A stretch of DNA of 64,000 nt, from contig JAFGKU010000131.1 in the NCBI GenBank assembly GCA_016928415.1, positions 1-64,000 on the forward strand. Direction: 5' to 3'. The notes beneath the pieces were generated by a model. It made no database searches. It worked only from the letters and a program-made list of their open reading frames with translations, and was not told the DNA's origin. Positions 27,290-36,776 of the stretch are shown here, piece by piece. Each line of letters starts with the position of its first letter. Positions within the stretch are counted from its first letter, which is position 1. The stretch is from Spirochaetales bacterium (lineage in GTDB: Bacteria > Spirochaetota > Spirochaetia > SZUA-6 > JAFGRV01). Both the position numbers and the translations under genes were made by a program.

Positions 27290-28903
27290 TTAATTCTCAT
27301 TCACTCCCAGTATTTTCAATGCCTTGATAGTTGTGCTGTCATCACTTGAATACTCCAGGGCTTTCTGCAGGTCGGCGATTCCTTCTTTCTTCCTGCCCAT
27401 GACCGCCTTGATAACGCCCCGGTTGTTATACAGCATATCTTTAAACTCATCAGGGACGGTCTTTTCAAGCTCTTCAAGGATTTCCAGGGCTTTACCGGGG
27501 TCATTACCCAGCAGATAACAGCTGGAAAGCGTGATCAGGGAAAGACTGTGATCAGGATCCAGCTTTAGCGCTTTATCCGTATATTCTTTCATTTTCCGTA
27601 ATAATTCCTCCCGCTTCTTTTCATCCGCGTGTTTTATTTCCTTCAAACAGAATCCGGCCAGGGAAGAATAATCATCCGGTGCCCCCCCTGCCTTTGCCAG
27701 CTTTTCCGCCAATATATCGCTGAGGACAGACAGCAGATCATCCAGTTTTTCCGTCCCGGAGGATAGAACCGGCATGGCTACCGTCGTAATCAAGGCATCA
27801 TACGCTTCCCTTGCCTTCGGCCGCAATGCAATGGCCTTCCGGGCAAAAGATTCTGCCGTTTTAAAATCCGCGGAGACCAGGTAATACATGGCCAGGCCGA
27901 GAAAAACCTGGATATCCTCTTCAGGCTTCAATTCAAGTGCTTTCAGGAGATAGGTACGCGCGTCGTTTAATCCCGCTTCATCCACCACTTTAAAAACTTC
28001 CAGGATATTTTCATCATCTATATCAACAGTCTGCGCCTTGGTCATCATGGAAGTGTAAAAAAGCACCATGGTTTTAAATACACCGGCAGCAAGATTGTAT
28101 CGATAGCTCTCTGGAGCCAGCTTCACCGCTTTCTCGATGTCCGGGACACTTAAATTCTGATTGAGCCTGATAAAATAGTATTCCATGAATTCACCCAGAT
28201 TTTCCCTGCTTAATTTCGATATTCCTTTTTTGGCATAGTAATCGGAAGCAGCCGCATTCATCATATACGAGACAATACCGTACATGCTTTTGGCAAAAAC
28301 ATTGATAAACCGCTGGTAGTACGGTTCCGGGTCATCCGGGTAGACGGCGATATAGGCATCCGCGATCCGGGTTGCCAGGTTAAAATCCAGCACAGCCACA
28401 CGCATTGAGATGGCTAATTCATACATTCTCGGGGACGCCCTGCCCGATTCAAGATACGGCTGCAGCAAGCGGTAAGCTTCTTCATTATTTTTATCATCCA
28501 TGTCATTGATCAGCGCCTTGGCATACCAATATATTGAATCCTCATTTTTCTTTTCGGTGTAATCTTTTTTGAAGTATTTCATGGATTCGCTCATTAATTC
28601 TTTCGCTTCCCTGTCCCTGTCGTTTTCACTGTAATAATCATACAGGGTAATTCTCAGATCAAGATCAACCGGTTTTTCATTAATCAATGTGGTCAGCTCC
28701 TCTGTCCTTTTCTGAAACTCTTCAGGGGGAACATCCTCTTTCAGCCTGATTCCGTCCATGTTCACCTTGATACTGTAATTGACCTGTCCCAGTTTCAAAT
28801 ATTCATAGCAATTCCCGGCGTTAATTCCGGTTACGCCTTCTGCAGCGGCGGCGAAAACGGCGACTGAAAATAAACAGGCATAAATATACTTTCTTGTCCG
28901 CAT
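27290..28903 (-). CDS. Exported TPR-repeat protein
   Basis: A 537-residue protein with a signal peptide (MRTRKYIYACLFSVAVFAAAAEG) and many TPR-like repeats through the whole length (for example LYNNRGVIKAVMGRKKEG, AMYYLVSADFKTAESFARKA and SSCYLLGNDPGKALEILEEL). The layout fits a periplasmic or lipid-associated scaffold that assembles protein complexes. No enzymatic motif is visible. It is separated by about 40 bases from the HD-GYP gene. Confidence 0.78.
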   Translation of the reverse strand: MRTRKYIYACLFSVAVFAAAAEGVTGINAGNCYEYLKLGQVNYSIKVNMDGIRLKEDVPPEEFQKRTEELTTLINEKPVDLDLRITLYDYYSENDRDREAKELMSESMKYFKKDYTEKKNEDSIYWYAKALINDMDDKNNEEAYRLLQPYLESGRASPRMYELAISMRVAVLDFNLATRIADAYIAVYPDDPEPYYQRFINVFAKSMYGIVSYMMNAAASDYYAKKGISKLSRENLGEFMEYYFIRLNQNLSVPDIEKAVKLAPESYRYNLAAGVFKTMVLFYTSMMTKAQTVDIDDENILEVFKVVDEAGLNDARTYLLKALELKPEEDIQVFLGLAMYYLVSADFKTAESFARKAIALRPKAREAYDALITTVAMPVLSSGTEKLDDLLSVLSDILAEKLAKAGGAPDDYSSLAGFCLKEIKHADEKKREELLRKMKEYTDKALKLDPDHSLSLITLSSCYLLGNDPGKALEILEELEKTVPDEFKDMLYNNRGVIKAVMGRKKEGIADLQKALEYSSDDSTTIKALKILGVNEN

Positions 28904-28942
28904 AGATGCTCCTTTTATATAAATATAAATGATGAAAATGGA

Positions 28943-30517
28943 TCAGGACCGGATATCTTTCAGTGAATCCCGTATTTTTATGATTTCATCCAGGTTTTCA
29001 AAGAAAATATCCAGTAATTTGGGCTCGAATATCTTTCCCCGTTCGCTTTTGAAATATTCCATGATTTTATCAAATTCCCAGGCTTTCTTGTACACCCTGA
29101 TACTGCCCAGGGCATCAAAAATATCGGCAACACAGGTGATGCGTCCGTAAATATGGATCTCTTCTCCTTTCAAACCACAGGGATATCCCGTCCCGTCCCA
29201 TCTTTCATGATGCTGTAACGCTATAATGGCCGCTGCCTTAAGAATTCTTCGGCTCGATGTTTTTAATATATTGTAGCCTATCGAGGAATGGGTTTTCATC
29301 AGTTCAAATTCCTCCGCAGTCAGTTTGGAATCCTTGTTCAGTACGGAATCAAAAATGCCCACTTTCCCGATATCGTGCAGGGGGGAGGCGAGTTTGATCA
29401 GTTCCGCTTCATCCTCTGAAAGACCGTATTTCAAGGCTAAAAGCTTGGAATACTCGGCTACCCTTTTTACATGGAAACCTGTTTCATTGGAACGGGTTTC
29501 CACCACTTCACCGAGTTTATAGATGATTTCCTTCTGCGTTTCATCAATTTCCCGGTTCAAATACAAATTTTCATAAACCATGGCAATATAGGAACTCAGT
29601 ATTTCAATCAGGTATTTATCAGACTGGTTAAAATCATTCGAACGTTCCAGGTATAAAAAACTGTCGAATCCCAGGTGACTTTTATATGTGCTGATATAAC
29701 GGTTGGGACTCAGATACTTGTACCCGTTTCCATCCCCATTGGCCTTTAAAAAATTACGGATTTCAGAGATGATTATCTGATACGATTTTGATTCCAGGCA
29801 ATCCAGGTCAAACCGTCCGATAGCGGAAGAAACCTCGTAATCATCATCTTTTTTCGTGGCAAAAAACGCCGAAAAACTGTCGGCATCAGGGTTGTCCGCA
29901 TTCAGTATCGCTTTGAACTGCAGCAATACTTCCGAAACGAATTTATCCATTGACTGCTGTTTAAATAGGCTTTCCGACGCCTGGATGATTTTTTCAAGCC
30001 CGCGGCGGGTTGTATCAATCGTACTGATGTTCTCATAGGACCTCAGGGAGGATATGAGCATGGTAAACAATTTCTGGGAAGTGAGCTCCGATTTCTCCTT
30101 GTAATCATTGATATCATAATCAACAATCACTTTCTTTTCCGGAGCTTCCCCCGGCTGTCCTGTCCTTATAACAATGCGGACAAATTCGTTTTTCAATTCC
30201 TCCCTGATTTTCTTGATGATTTTAAGCCCCGTGTCATCCTCTTCCATGACGACATCGAGTAAAATCAGGGCAGTATCGGGATTATCCTTGACAAGCTGAA
30301 GCACTTCATTGCCTGAATAAGCGTTCATGAACAAAATGCTTTTACCGTTATACGATATGTCGCCCAGGGCCATTTTAGTGACAGTATGGACCTCTTCTTC
30401 ATCATCCGCAATGATTACTTTCCATGCACCCCGGGTTTCATTGTTTTTATCAGGCTGATCCTCTTCCGCGAATACTAGAAATTCATCTGGATTAGTCTCT
30501 TGTGACTGCTTTTCCAT
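28943..30517 (-). CDS. Response regulator with HD-GYP c-di-GMP phosphodiesterase
   Basis: The N-terminal receiver carries the acidic pocket ADDEEE, the acceptor Asp in LILLDVVMEEDD, and the DYKEKSE switch region. A middle DUF3369-like region links to a C-terminal HD-GYP domain with HDIGK, HHERWDGTGYP and the flanking histidines. This is a predicted phosphodiesterase that cleaves c-di-GMP to GMP, controlled by phosphorylation. The start at MEKQSQ has GGGAG upstream; the frame continuing back to 30601 overlaps the repeat flank. It stands next to the LacI-sensor kinase gene on the same strand, and so is a good candidate partner of that kinase. Confidence 0.92.
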   Translation of the reverse strand: MEKQSQETNPDEFLVFAEEDQPDKNNETRGAWKVIIADDEEEVHTVTKMALGDISYNGKSILFMNAYSGNEVLQLVKDNPDTALILLDVVMEEDDTGLKIIKKIREELKNEFVRIVIRTGQPGEAPEKKVIVDYDINDYKEKSELTSQKLFTMLISSLRSYENISTIDTTRRGLEKIIQASESLFKQQSMDKFVSEVLLQFKAILNADNPDADSFSAFFATKKDDDYEVSSAIGRFDLDCLESKSYQIIISEIRNFLKANGDGNGYKYLSPNRYISTYKSHLGFDSFLYLERSNDFNQSDKYLIEILSSYIAMVYENLYLNREIDETQKEIIYKLGEVVETRSNETGFHVKRVAEYSKLLALKYGLSEDEAELIKLASPLHDIGKVGIFDSVLNKDSKLTAEEFELMKTHSSIGYNILKTSSRRILKAAAIIALQHHERWDGTGYPCGLKGEEIHIYGRITCVADIFDALGSIRVYKKAWEFDKIMEYFKSERGKIFEPKLLDIFFENLDEIIKIRDSLKDIRS

Positions 30518-30621
30518 ATTTCTCCCATAAATTTCAGGACGCCACTGCAATAAAACCCGGAAATTAAACCCTATATATACTATTAATATATCCTGGGGCA
30601 ATAATCAAGAAATTTTATATA

Positions 30622-30728
30622 GGCACCTCTAAAAACCACCTTTTAGAACCGTTTGCCGAATCAAAACCCTTAAAAAAACGGGGTTTTTAGAGGTTGCCCG
30701 GGAAAAATCAATAGTTTTAAGAGGTGCC
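30622..30728. repeat. Dispersed inverted-repeat element copy B
   Basis: A 107-bp element with inverted ends GGCACCTCTAAAAACC and (left to right at the far end) TTTTAAGAGGTGCC. The interior includes TTTGCCGAATCAAAACCC and CGGGGTTTTTAGAGGTTGCC. It closely matches copy C at 61.05 kb. Its right end provides the last residues and the stop codon of the kinase gene ending at 30717. Confidence 0.75.
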
Positions 30729-33341
30729 CAAATTCTTGTCAGTATTCGGTTCTAAAACGTTAAGAGGCAGAATAATGACAAAGGTGGTTCCTTTTCCCGG
30801 CTCACTTTTACAATAAATGTGGCCGGAAAGGGTCTGATTCACTATATTGTAAACCAAATGTAAACCCAGACCCGTACCCCCTTCATTGCGTTTGGTCGTG
30901 AAAAAAGGATTAAATATCTTGTCTACATATTTTTTTTCAATACCCATTCCATTGTCCGTATAGGTAAAAAAAAGGTCAGTATCCAAAACAGCAAAACTGA
31001 ATGAAATTTCTCCCTGGTCTATTTCACTGAAGGCATGTGAGAGTGAATTCATGACCAGATTGGTAATTATCTGCGAAAAAGCCCCCGGATAACTCAGTAA
31101 AACCAGATTATCCGGGCATTCGATGGTAATCCTGTGGTTTGTTTTTTTCAATTTAGGCTGCAGGCTTAATAACACGTCATGCACATATTCCTTGACATTA
31201 AACGATCTTTTTTCTTCCGTTGATTGATCCACGGATATATTCTTGAAACTTCTTATAAGGTCGGAAGCACGTTTAAGGTTTGCAAGGACTATCGCGGAAA
31301 TCTCCTTAACCGAATCCGTATATTTTTCAAAATCGGAGCGTTTCATGCCGTCTTTTTTATATATCTCAAATATCTCCCCCGTCATTTTCTGTAAATGAGA
31401 AATGGCCGTTACCCCGATGCCTACCGGGGTGTTGATTTCATGGGCAACGCCTGCAACCAACCCTCCCAATGCCGCCATTTTCTCGGACTGGATCAGTTCC
31501 TGCTGGGTAAATTTGAGGTTGTCAAGGGCCTGTTTTAATTCATTATTGGCCAGGCTTATCTGGGAAGCATTGCCCTGCAGCTGTCTGACGAAAATATAGG
31601 CATTGAGCGCGTTATTCATGAATGTGCGGTACGAGAACAGGAGATACATATCCTTATGCACATCCGCCTCGAAAAAGGTCAACCCGTAATGCTCGGATTC
31701 AAAATAGAGGGGTTCTATCACCATCTGGTAAGACCTGTCCTCGGGGAAAAAACCGTCCGGCAGCAGTTTTTTTGTGGGATAAAGTATGTTCTCCCTTACA
31801 GGAACGGGGAACCTCTTGCTGTCATAGGCCAGTTCCAGAATCGAATGAGAATCCATTATCGTGTTCAGATTATTGTTCTCATACAAGGTAAAATAAAATC
31901 CCTTGAACCCTATGCCCGGGATATTTTCCGCCAGGTTTTTAATTAATTCATCGAAAGTGGGATTTTCTATGGGAAACATGGTAATTTCATCGTAAGCGTA
32001 TACCCTTTCCTTAGATTGCACCGACCACAAATCCTCGAGCTTCTGGTTATAATCGATTATAAAACAACGGGCCGCATCCACCATGTCTGAAATGTTGTTA
32101 TGAATGTTCGGATACTCATTGGCTCTCAACAGGTGATTCCGGATGATGGTCAGGGCGTCCTGCCAGATGGTTACCTTCTGTTGTATAAAGAGGGTTTTTT
32201 CAGCCACATCATCAAATTTCTTCATGAACGAATCAAGCTTGCCATCAAACAATGCCATAAAAAATTGCCTTATGAATGTTTCAACCACAAAGTCCGGAAG
32301 GTTTGAAATTTTAGCGGACAGGCGGGCTTTTGTTTCATTTATCACGGCATCCTCATGCGCCGACAGAATTTGTTTGAGCGTTAATCCCTTTCCGTTTTTA
32401 TCCATGTTTACGGCAGAATTGACTTCCTTTGTTTTCTGCACGTACCCGTAAGGCGTATTGGCGCAACCGCAGGATTCCCGGATAATGAGCTGGGTGGGTA
32501 CGTATTGTTTTTCTTCCACCTTTTTACCGTCCAGGATGGCCACCATATTCTCCACCGCGTACTGGCCCATTACGTAAAACTGCTGCCTCACCGTCGTCAG
32601 GGACGGCTTTCTCAGACGGCTTAAGTCCGTGTCGTCAAATCCCGCCACCAGAACATCTTCAGGCACCCTGTAACCTCTTTCAAGCAGAAGGTCCAAAGCC
32701 TTTAACGCCATATTGTCATTCGCGCCCACCAGGGCGTCGAACTTTACATCTCTTTCATCAAGCAGGGTTTTGAGGGCCGAATCGGCCGAAGATACCATGA
32801 AATTCCCCTTGACGACAAGGTCGGGATTAAACGGTATATTGTATTTCTCAAGCGCACCCTTATAGACAGCCAATCGTTCATCGGAATCGGTAATCCCGTC
32901 TGGACCGGAGATATACGCAATATTCCGGCAATGATGGTGTTCAATCAGGTGGTCAAAAAGATCGTAGAATCCTTTGGTGTTCTCCACCATTATGGAGCAC
33001 TTGTTTTCCAGATAATGGGAAATGGAAACTATGGGCAGATCGGAGAATTCACGGCAGAAATCTGCGAATCTTTCATTCCCACAGAAAATTGACATGGACC
33101 CGGAACTCATGATAATCCCGTCAACCGATTCCCTGGTAGCATAGGAATATATCAAATTTCTGGGTAATTCGTATTTACGGGGAGAATAGAGATGCCCGCC
33201 GACAAAAATAAGAAGGTTGACATCATGGACAACCGCGCTGTCGATGACACCCGAGGTAATATTGAGATGATAGGGAGTACTGAGCCAGTCGATGAACAAC
33301 GCTATGGTGCGCCGTTTCCTCCTGTTCCTGGTTGTCTGCAT
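30717..33341 (-). CDS. Histidine kinase with a LacI-type sugar-binding sensor domain
   Basis: The N-terminal 300 residues are a LacI/PBP1 effector-binding domain (NRRKRRTIALFIDWLS start, GANDNMALKALDLL, AGFDDTDLSRL, TTVRQQFYVMGQYAVENM) but with no helix-turn-helix before it. A cytoplasmic linker follows. The C-terminal kinase has the phospho-His H in VAGVAHEINTPVG and ATPase boxes NLVMNSLSH, DNGMGIE and GGTGLGLHL. No transmembrane segment or signal peptide is seen, so it would sense a cytoplasmic sugar-like ligand. The final Gly-Thr-Ser and stop come from the dispersed element. The start has CAGGAAG upstream and a TTGACA-17-AATAAT promoter. Confidence 0.9.
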   Translation of the reverse strand: MQTTRNRRKRRTIALFIDWLSTPYHLNITSGVIDSAVVHDVNLLIFVGGHLYSPRKYELPRNLIYSYATRESVDGIIMSSGSMSIFCGNERFADFCREFSDLPIVSISHYLENKCSIMVENTKGFYDLFDHLIEHHHCRNIAYISGPDGITDSDERLAVYKGALEKYNIPFNPDLVVKGNFMVSSADSALKTLLDERDVKFDALVGANDNMALKALDLLLERGYRVPEDVLVAGFDDTDLSRLRKPSLTTVRQQFYVMGQYAVENMVAILDGKKVEEKQYVPTQLIIRESCGCANTPYGYVQKTKEVNSAVNMDKNGKGLTLKQILSAHEDAVINETKARLSAKISNLPDFVVETFIRQFFMALFDGKLDSFMKKFDDVAEKTLFIQQKVTIWQDALTIIRNHLLRANEYPNIHNNISDMVDAARCFIIDYNQKLEDLWSVQSKERVYAYDEITMFPIENPTFDELIKNLAENIPGIGFKGFYFTLYENNNLNTIMDSHSILELAYDSKRFPVPVRENILYPTKKLLPDGFFPEDRSYQMVIEPLYFESEHYGLTFFEADVHKDMYLLFSYRTFMNNALNAYIFVRQLQGNASQISLANNELKQALDNLKFTQQELIQSEKMAALGGLVAGVAHEINTPVGIGVTAISHLQKMTGEIFEIYKKDGMKRSDFEKYTDSVKEISAIVLANLKRASDLIRSFKNISVDQSTEEKRSFNVKEYVHDVLLSLQPKLKKTNHRITIECPDNLVLLSYPGAFSQIITNLVMNSLSHAFSEIDQGEISFSFAVLDTDLFFTYTDNGMGIEKKYVDKIFNPFFTTKRNEGGTGLGLHLVYNIVNQTLSGHIYCKSEPGKGTTFVIILPLNVLEPNTDKNLGTS

Positions 33342-33358
33342 ATCTCTTCCTGACTTAA

Positions 33359-33387
33359 ATTATTGTAATCCAGGATACAGATGTCAA
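33359..33387 (-). promoter_or_regulatory. Promoter of the LacI-sensor kinase gene
   Basis: On the minus strand, TTGACA (33382-33387) and AATAAT (33359-33364) with 17-base spacing, directly before the kinase start. Confidence 0.5.
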
Positions 33388-33432
33388 TAAAGGTGCATGG
33401 AAATCCGGAAAGATAACGGGGATATTTTCAAA

Positions 33433-33906
33433 TCAGGAATAATGTAATCCCAGTTCCGCGCAAATCTCTCTTAAATAAAGAGATATCCGGGAACGGAGGG
33501 AAGGGGAAAGGCCTTCACCATAGTCCACCTTTTCCGGTTGAATACCAAAAATAACGGTTTGTACAGGCAGGCTTCCCGTGTTCTTTGCCAGGGCCAGAGT
33601 TTTCAGCAGGTCAGAATCATGGAAAGACAGGGAGGAAATTTCCTTTTTTGTTTTTATATCATCAAACAGGAAACGCCTTATGGTTCCCGGTTTGCATCCC
33701 ATGAACGCGCAATCCAGGAAAACGGCTTTTTCCCTTTTTGAAATATAATGGATAACGCTAAATGAAAAAGTACCGGCGTCCACCCATTCCAGGTCAGGCC
33801 GGCCGGTATTCCTTTTTTTAAGTTCATTAAGCAGGAAAATCCCTATTCCGTCATCCATTAAAAAGGGATTCCCCAGTCCTATAACAACCGTCTTACACAA
33901 AATCAA
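33433..33906 (-). CDS. [NiFe] hydrogenase C-terminal maturation protease
   Basis: A 157-residue endopeptidase of the HycI/HyaD family. It carries the nickel-binding block IGLGNPFLMDDGIG and a downstream WVDAGTFSFS, as expected for the site that senses Ni in the large subunit before cutting off its C-terminal tail. The start is TTG and overlaps the end of the large-subunit gene by 14 bases, so it is translationally coupled. The last gene of the hydrogenase operon, it should mature the alpha subunit encoded just upstream. Confidence 0.87.
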   Translation of the reverse strand: MILCKTVVIGLGNPFLMDDGIGIFLLNELKKRNTGRPDLEWVDAGTFSFSVIHYISKREKAVFLDCAFMGCKPGTIRRFLFDDIKTKKEISSLSFHDSDLLKTLALAKNTGSLPVQTVIFGIQPEKVDYGEGLSPSLRSRISLYLREICAELGLHYS

Positions 33907-35191
33907 TATTCAAAAAATGTGTTGAACAGGAAATACAGGGGTCGTACGACCTGACGAGCATTTCCATGATGAGTTTCAATTCGTCCTGGCCTCTGTCCAT
34001 GAATTGGGGCACCAACACCTCGAAATCCTTCTGGATGTTGGCATGGTTCTGCCCCGTCGGGATGCAGATGTTGGCCCTGGTGCAATTGCCCCTGGCATCG
34101 AACGCGTACCGGTGGAAAAGAATTCCCCTTGGAGCTTCCACGCAGCCGACGCCTTCTCCGGCCTTCGGTCTGGAAACGGGTTTCTCCGGTTTAATGGAAG
34201 CGGTGAGAACCTCATCTATGAGCTGAAGCCCGTGCTCGGCCACCTGGTAAAGCTCCAAGAGCTGCGCCACGTTGTTCATATAGGGATTACAGCATCCTTT
34301 TTTAAGGCCGAATTCTTTCGCAACGTCCTTTGCCATTGGAAGCAGAAGGTCCGCGTTTACATTAAACCTGGCAAGGGCACCCACAGCATAAGAGTCCCTG
34401 TGCCATTTGGTCCACTTGGCCGTGGATTGCGGGGAAACATATTCGTTGACACAGCTTTCAAAGTTATGCACATCCTCCGTTTTTTCAATATCCGTACTGG
34501 CAATGTCTCCGTGGTAGAAGGAATACACACTTTTATCTTTCACAGCCACATACTCGGTAGGCCTGTCAAAGGCGGGAAGCCTGGAGGCGAGACTTAAAAT
34601 CACATCTTTCAACGTGTTCAGCGCGGGAATGCCCTCTTTTATTTTCTTTTGGAGGCCCCGTAATTCAGCTTCGGTGGGCAGTTTAGTGAATCCTCCCGGC
34701 ACGATTGTTACTGGATGCGTCATTCTGCCGGTCAACAGTTCCATCCATTGATTACCCAGCTTGTGAAGACTGATAACCGTCTTCACCACATCGGGATGGG
34801 AAGCAACAAGCGGGACGACGGAATTGACACCCAATAAATCCGGTGCAACCAGGTAACCGAGGTGAAGGCTGTGGCTCTCCACCTGTTCGGAATAATGCGC
34901 TAAAATTCTTAACTTGTCCGTTTGCGGGGAGACTTCTATTTCCAGGGCGTCCTCGACCCCCTTTATGGCGGCAAGCGAATGCGTTACCGAGCAGATGCCG
35001 CATATCCGGCTTACGATCGTCTGGATATCCAGATAATTCCGCCCGCGCACCATCGCTTCAAAGAACCGGGGCGCTTCGGGAACCTGCCACTCCACCTTTT
35101 CTATTTTACCGTCCTGAGCCTTGACAAGTATATTCCCATGCCCTTCAACGCGTGTTACGTGATGCACATTGATATCTATGGATTTTCCCAT
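33893..35191 (-). CDS. hydA: [NiFe] hydrogenase large subunit, group 3b type
   Basis: Catalytic subunit that holds the Ni-Fe centre. The ligand motifs are complete: RICGIC at residues 62-67 (Cys64/67) and DPCISC at 417-422 (Cys419/422). After the final His425 only a 7-residue tail remains (FLNIDFV), which the neighbouring protease probably removes. Subunit order and family of the flanking genes (beta, gamma, delta, then this alpha) are those of cytoplasmic NADP-linked sulfhydrogenases. At 432 residues it has the usual group 3 size. The complex likely interconverts H2 and NADPH, and may also reduce polysulfide. Confidence 0.93.
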   Translation of the reverse strand: MGKSIDINVHHVTRVEGHGNILVKAQDGKIEKVEWQVPEAPRFFEAMVRGRNYLDIQTIVSRICGICSVTHSLAAIKGVEDALEIEVSPQTDKLRILAHYSEQVESHSLHLGYLVAPDLLGVNSVVPLVASHPDVVKTVISLHKLGNQWMELLTGRMTHPVTIVPGGFTKLPTEAELRGLQKKIKEGIPALNTLKDVILSLASRLPAFDRPTEYVAVKDKSVYSFYHGDIASTDIEKTEDVHNFESCVNEYVSPQSTAKWTKWHRDSYAVGALARFNVNADLLLPMAKDVAKEFGLKKGCCNPYMNNVAQLLELYQVAEHGLQLIDEVLTASIKPEKPVSRPKAGEGVGCVEAPRGILFHRYAFDARGNCTRANICIPTGQNHANIQKDFEVLVPQFMDRGQDELKLIMEMLVRSYDPCISCSTHFLNIDFV

Positions 35192-35195
35192 TGCA

Positions 35196-35939
35196 TTACT
35201 CCTCTTTCCTTCCGGTATTGAATAAAACTATTCTGTGCATAAGATCTTCAACTGTTTTGCCGTATTTTTCCAGAATCTCCCTGCCGGCATTCATGTTGGG
35301 GTCATCCACAAAGCCCCGGCACCCGAAGCACCAGGCCCCGTTGGACGGGCAGCGCGCATCGCATCCGGCGCGGGTTATGGGACCCAGACAAATCTCCCCG
35401 TATTCAAACCGGCAGACGTTTTCCTTTTCCTTGCATTCCACGCACACCGGGTAATACGGGATTACCGGTTCTTTCCCTGTGGCAATGCATTTGACGATAT
35501 AGGCGAATTCCCTGTTGTCGATGGGACAGCCGTGCACCTTGTAATCAACCTTTACAATTTCATCGGCAGCCTTCGTCGGATACGTGGAAAGGTGCGGCAT
35601 ATCCCTGGCCTCTCCGTAAACGCTGGATTTCACATCGTCCATCCCGAAATTGTTCTTCAGCTTGTTTACTCCGCCAATGGTTGCGCAGGCGCCCAGGGCA
35701 ATCAGGACCTTGGCCCTGTCCCTGATGGTTTTCAACCTTTCCTCGTCTTCCGGACGTGTAATCGAGCCTTCTATGATCGCGATATCGTATTCCGTACTCT
35801 GGTCGGAAATGGCTTCGCGCCATTCCACCGGGGTCACGACGGATAATAAATCTATAATTTCCTCTTCCATGTTCACAATTTGAAGCTGGCAGCCTTCACA
35901 GCAGGCAAAATCAAAAATAGCTACGCGCGGTTTACTCAT
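35196..35939 (-). CDS. hydD: [NiFe] hydrogenase small subunit, group 3b delta
   Basis: Electron-transfer subunit with the proximal-cluster motifs ACCEGCQLQIV near the N-terminus and IALGACATIGGV. Further cysteines (HGCPIDNREF, CVECKEKENVCR, GPITRAGCDARCPS) fit three FeS clusters. The start at MSKPRVAIFDF has AAGGAGG upstream, and the ATG shares one base with the stop of the gamma gene. It lies 4 bases before the large-subunit gene, so pairing with hydA is assured. Confidence 0.92.
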   Translation of the reverse strand: MSKPRVAIFDFACCEGCQLQIVNMEEEIIDLLSVVTPVEWREAISDQSTEYDIAIIEGSITRPEDEERLKTIRDRAKVLIALGACATIGGVNKLKNNFGMDDVKSSVYGEARDMPHLSTYPTKAADEIVKVDYKVHGCPIDNREFAYIVKCIATGKEPVIPYYPVCVECKEKENVCRFEYGEICLGPITRAGCDARCPSNGAWCFGCRGFVDDPNMNAGREILEKYGKTVEDLMHRIVLFNTGRKEE

Positions 35940-36775
35940 TAAATGGCCTCCTTCACATCTGCGATTTCCGAATATTTGAACACGGGACCGTCCTGGCAGG
36001 CGTACAATCCATTGATCTGGCAATGCCCGCACTTCCCCACCCCGCACTTCATATGACGTTCCAGTGACATGTAGATATTCTCGTTGGACATTTCCATTTT
36101 TCTCAGTTCAAGCAGAACGAATTTGTACATGATGGGAGGACCGCAGACCAATGCAACCGTCTTATGAGGATCAATCGAAATACCGGGCATGAGTTTTGTG
36201 ATCACGCCGACATTTCCCTTCCAGGAGTCGTCTCCCCTGTCCACCGTCTCAAGAAAAGCAATGTCTTTCCTTTTTCCCCAGTTTTCCAACTCGTCGGTGA
36301 ACAATCTTTCGGAGGGGGACTTTGTCCCGTAGCAGATGGTGATTTCACCGTAATCATCCCTGTGGTCCAGCGTGTATTGTATGACGCTCCGCATGGGTAC
36401 CAGCCCCATGCCGCCGCAGATATAGAGCAGATCCTTTCCCTTCATAACGTCATTAACCGGGAAGGAGGTTCCAAAAGGACCGCGGATGCCCACCCTATCC
36501 CCGTCTTTCAGGGTTCGCAGCGCACGCGTCAAGTTGCCGACGTTCCTTATCACCATTTCGAAATGGTCCGTCTTCACCGGACTGGATGAAATGGATATGG
36601 GAGCCTCACCGATCCCGGCGAGTGAAATTTCGGCAAACTGCCCCGGCTTATGGCCAAGCGGCCTGCCCGAATCCAGTTTTATCCTGTAATAAGTTTCCAT
36701 TTCAGTGAACGGTTTGACCTCAAGCAATGTTGCCGGTTCCGGCAGGTAAATATCTTTCATCGTTCTGGCATCCAT
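35939..36775 (-). CDS. hydG: Hydrogenase gamma subunit, FAD/NAD(P) oxidoreductase
   Basis: A 278-residue ferredoxin-NADP reductase-type subunit with FAD motif RPLGHKPGQFAEISLAG region, NAD(P) region LLYICGGMGLVPMR, and a C-terminal [2Fe-2S] group CGVGKCGHCQINGLYAC. It resembles anaerobic sulfite reductase subunit B as well as the gamma subunit of sulfhydrogenase. The hydrogenase context decides for the latter. It passes electrons between the FeS proteins and NAD(P)H. Its start follows the beta gene directly and its end overlaps the delta start. Confidence 0.9.
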   Translation of the reverse strand: MDARTMKDIYLPEPATLLEVKPFTEMETYYRIKLDSGRPLGHKPGQFAEISLAGIGEAPISISSSPVKTDHFEMVIRNVGNLTRALRTLKDGDRVGIRGPFGTSFPVNDVMKGKDLLYICGGMGLVPMRSVIQYTLDHRDDYGEITICYGTKSPSERLFTDELENWGKRKDIAFLETVDRGDDSWKGNVGVITKLMPGISIDPHKTVALVCGPPIMYKFVLLELRKMEMSNENIYMSLERHMKCGVGKCGHCQINGLYACQDGPVFKYSEIADVKEAI

Positions 36776-36776
36776 A

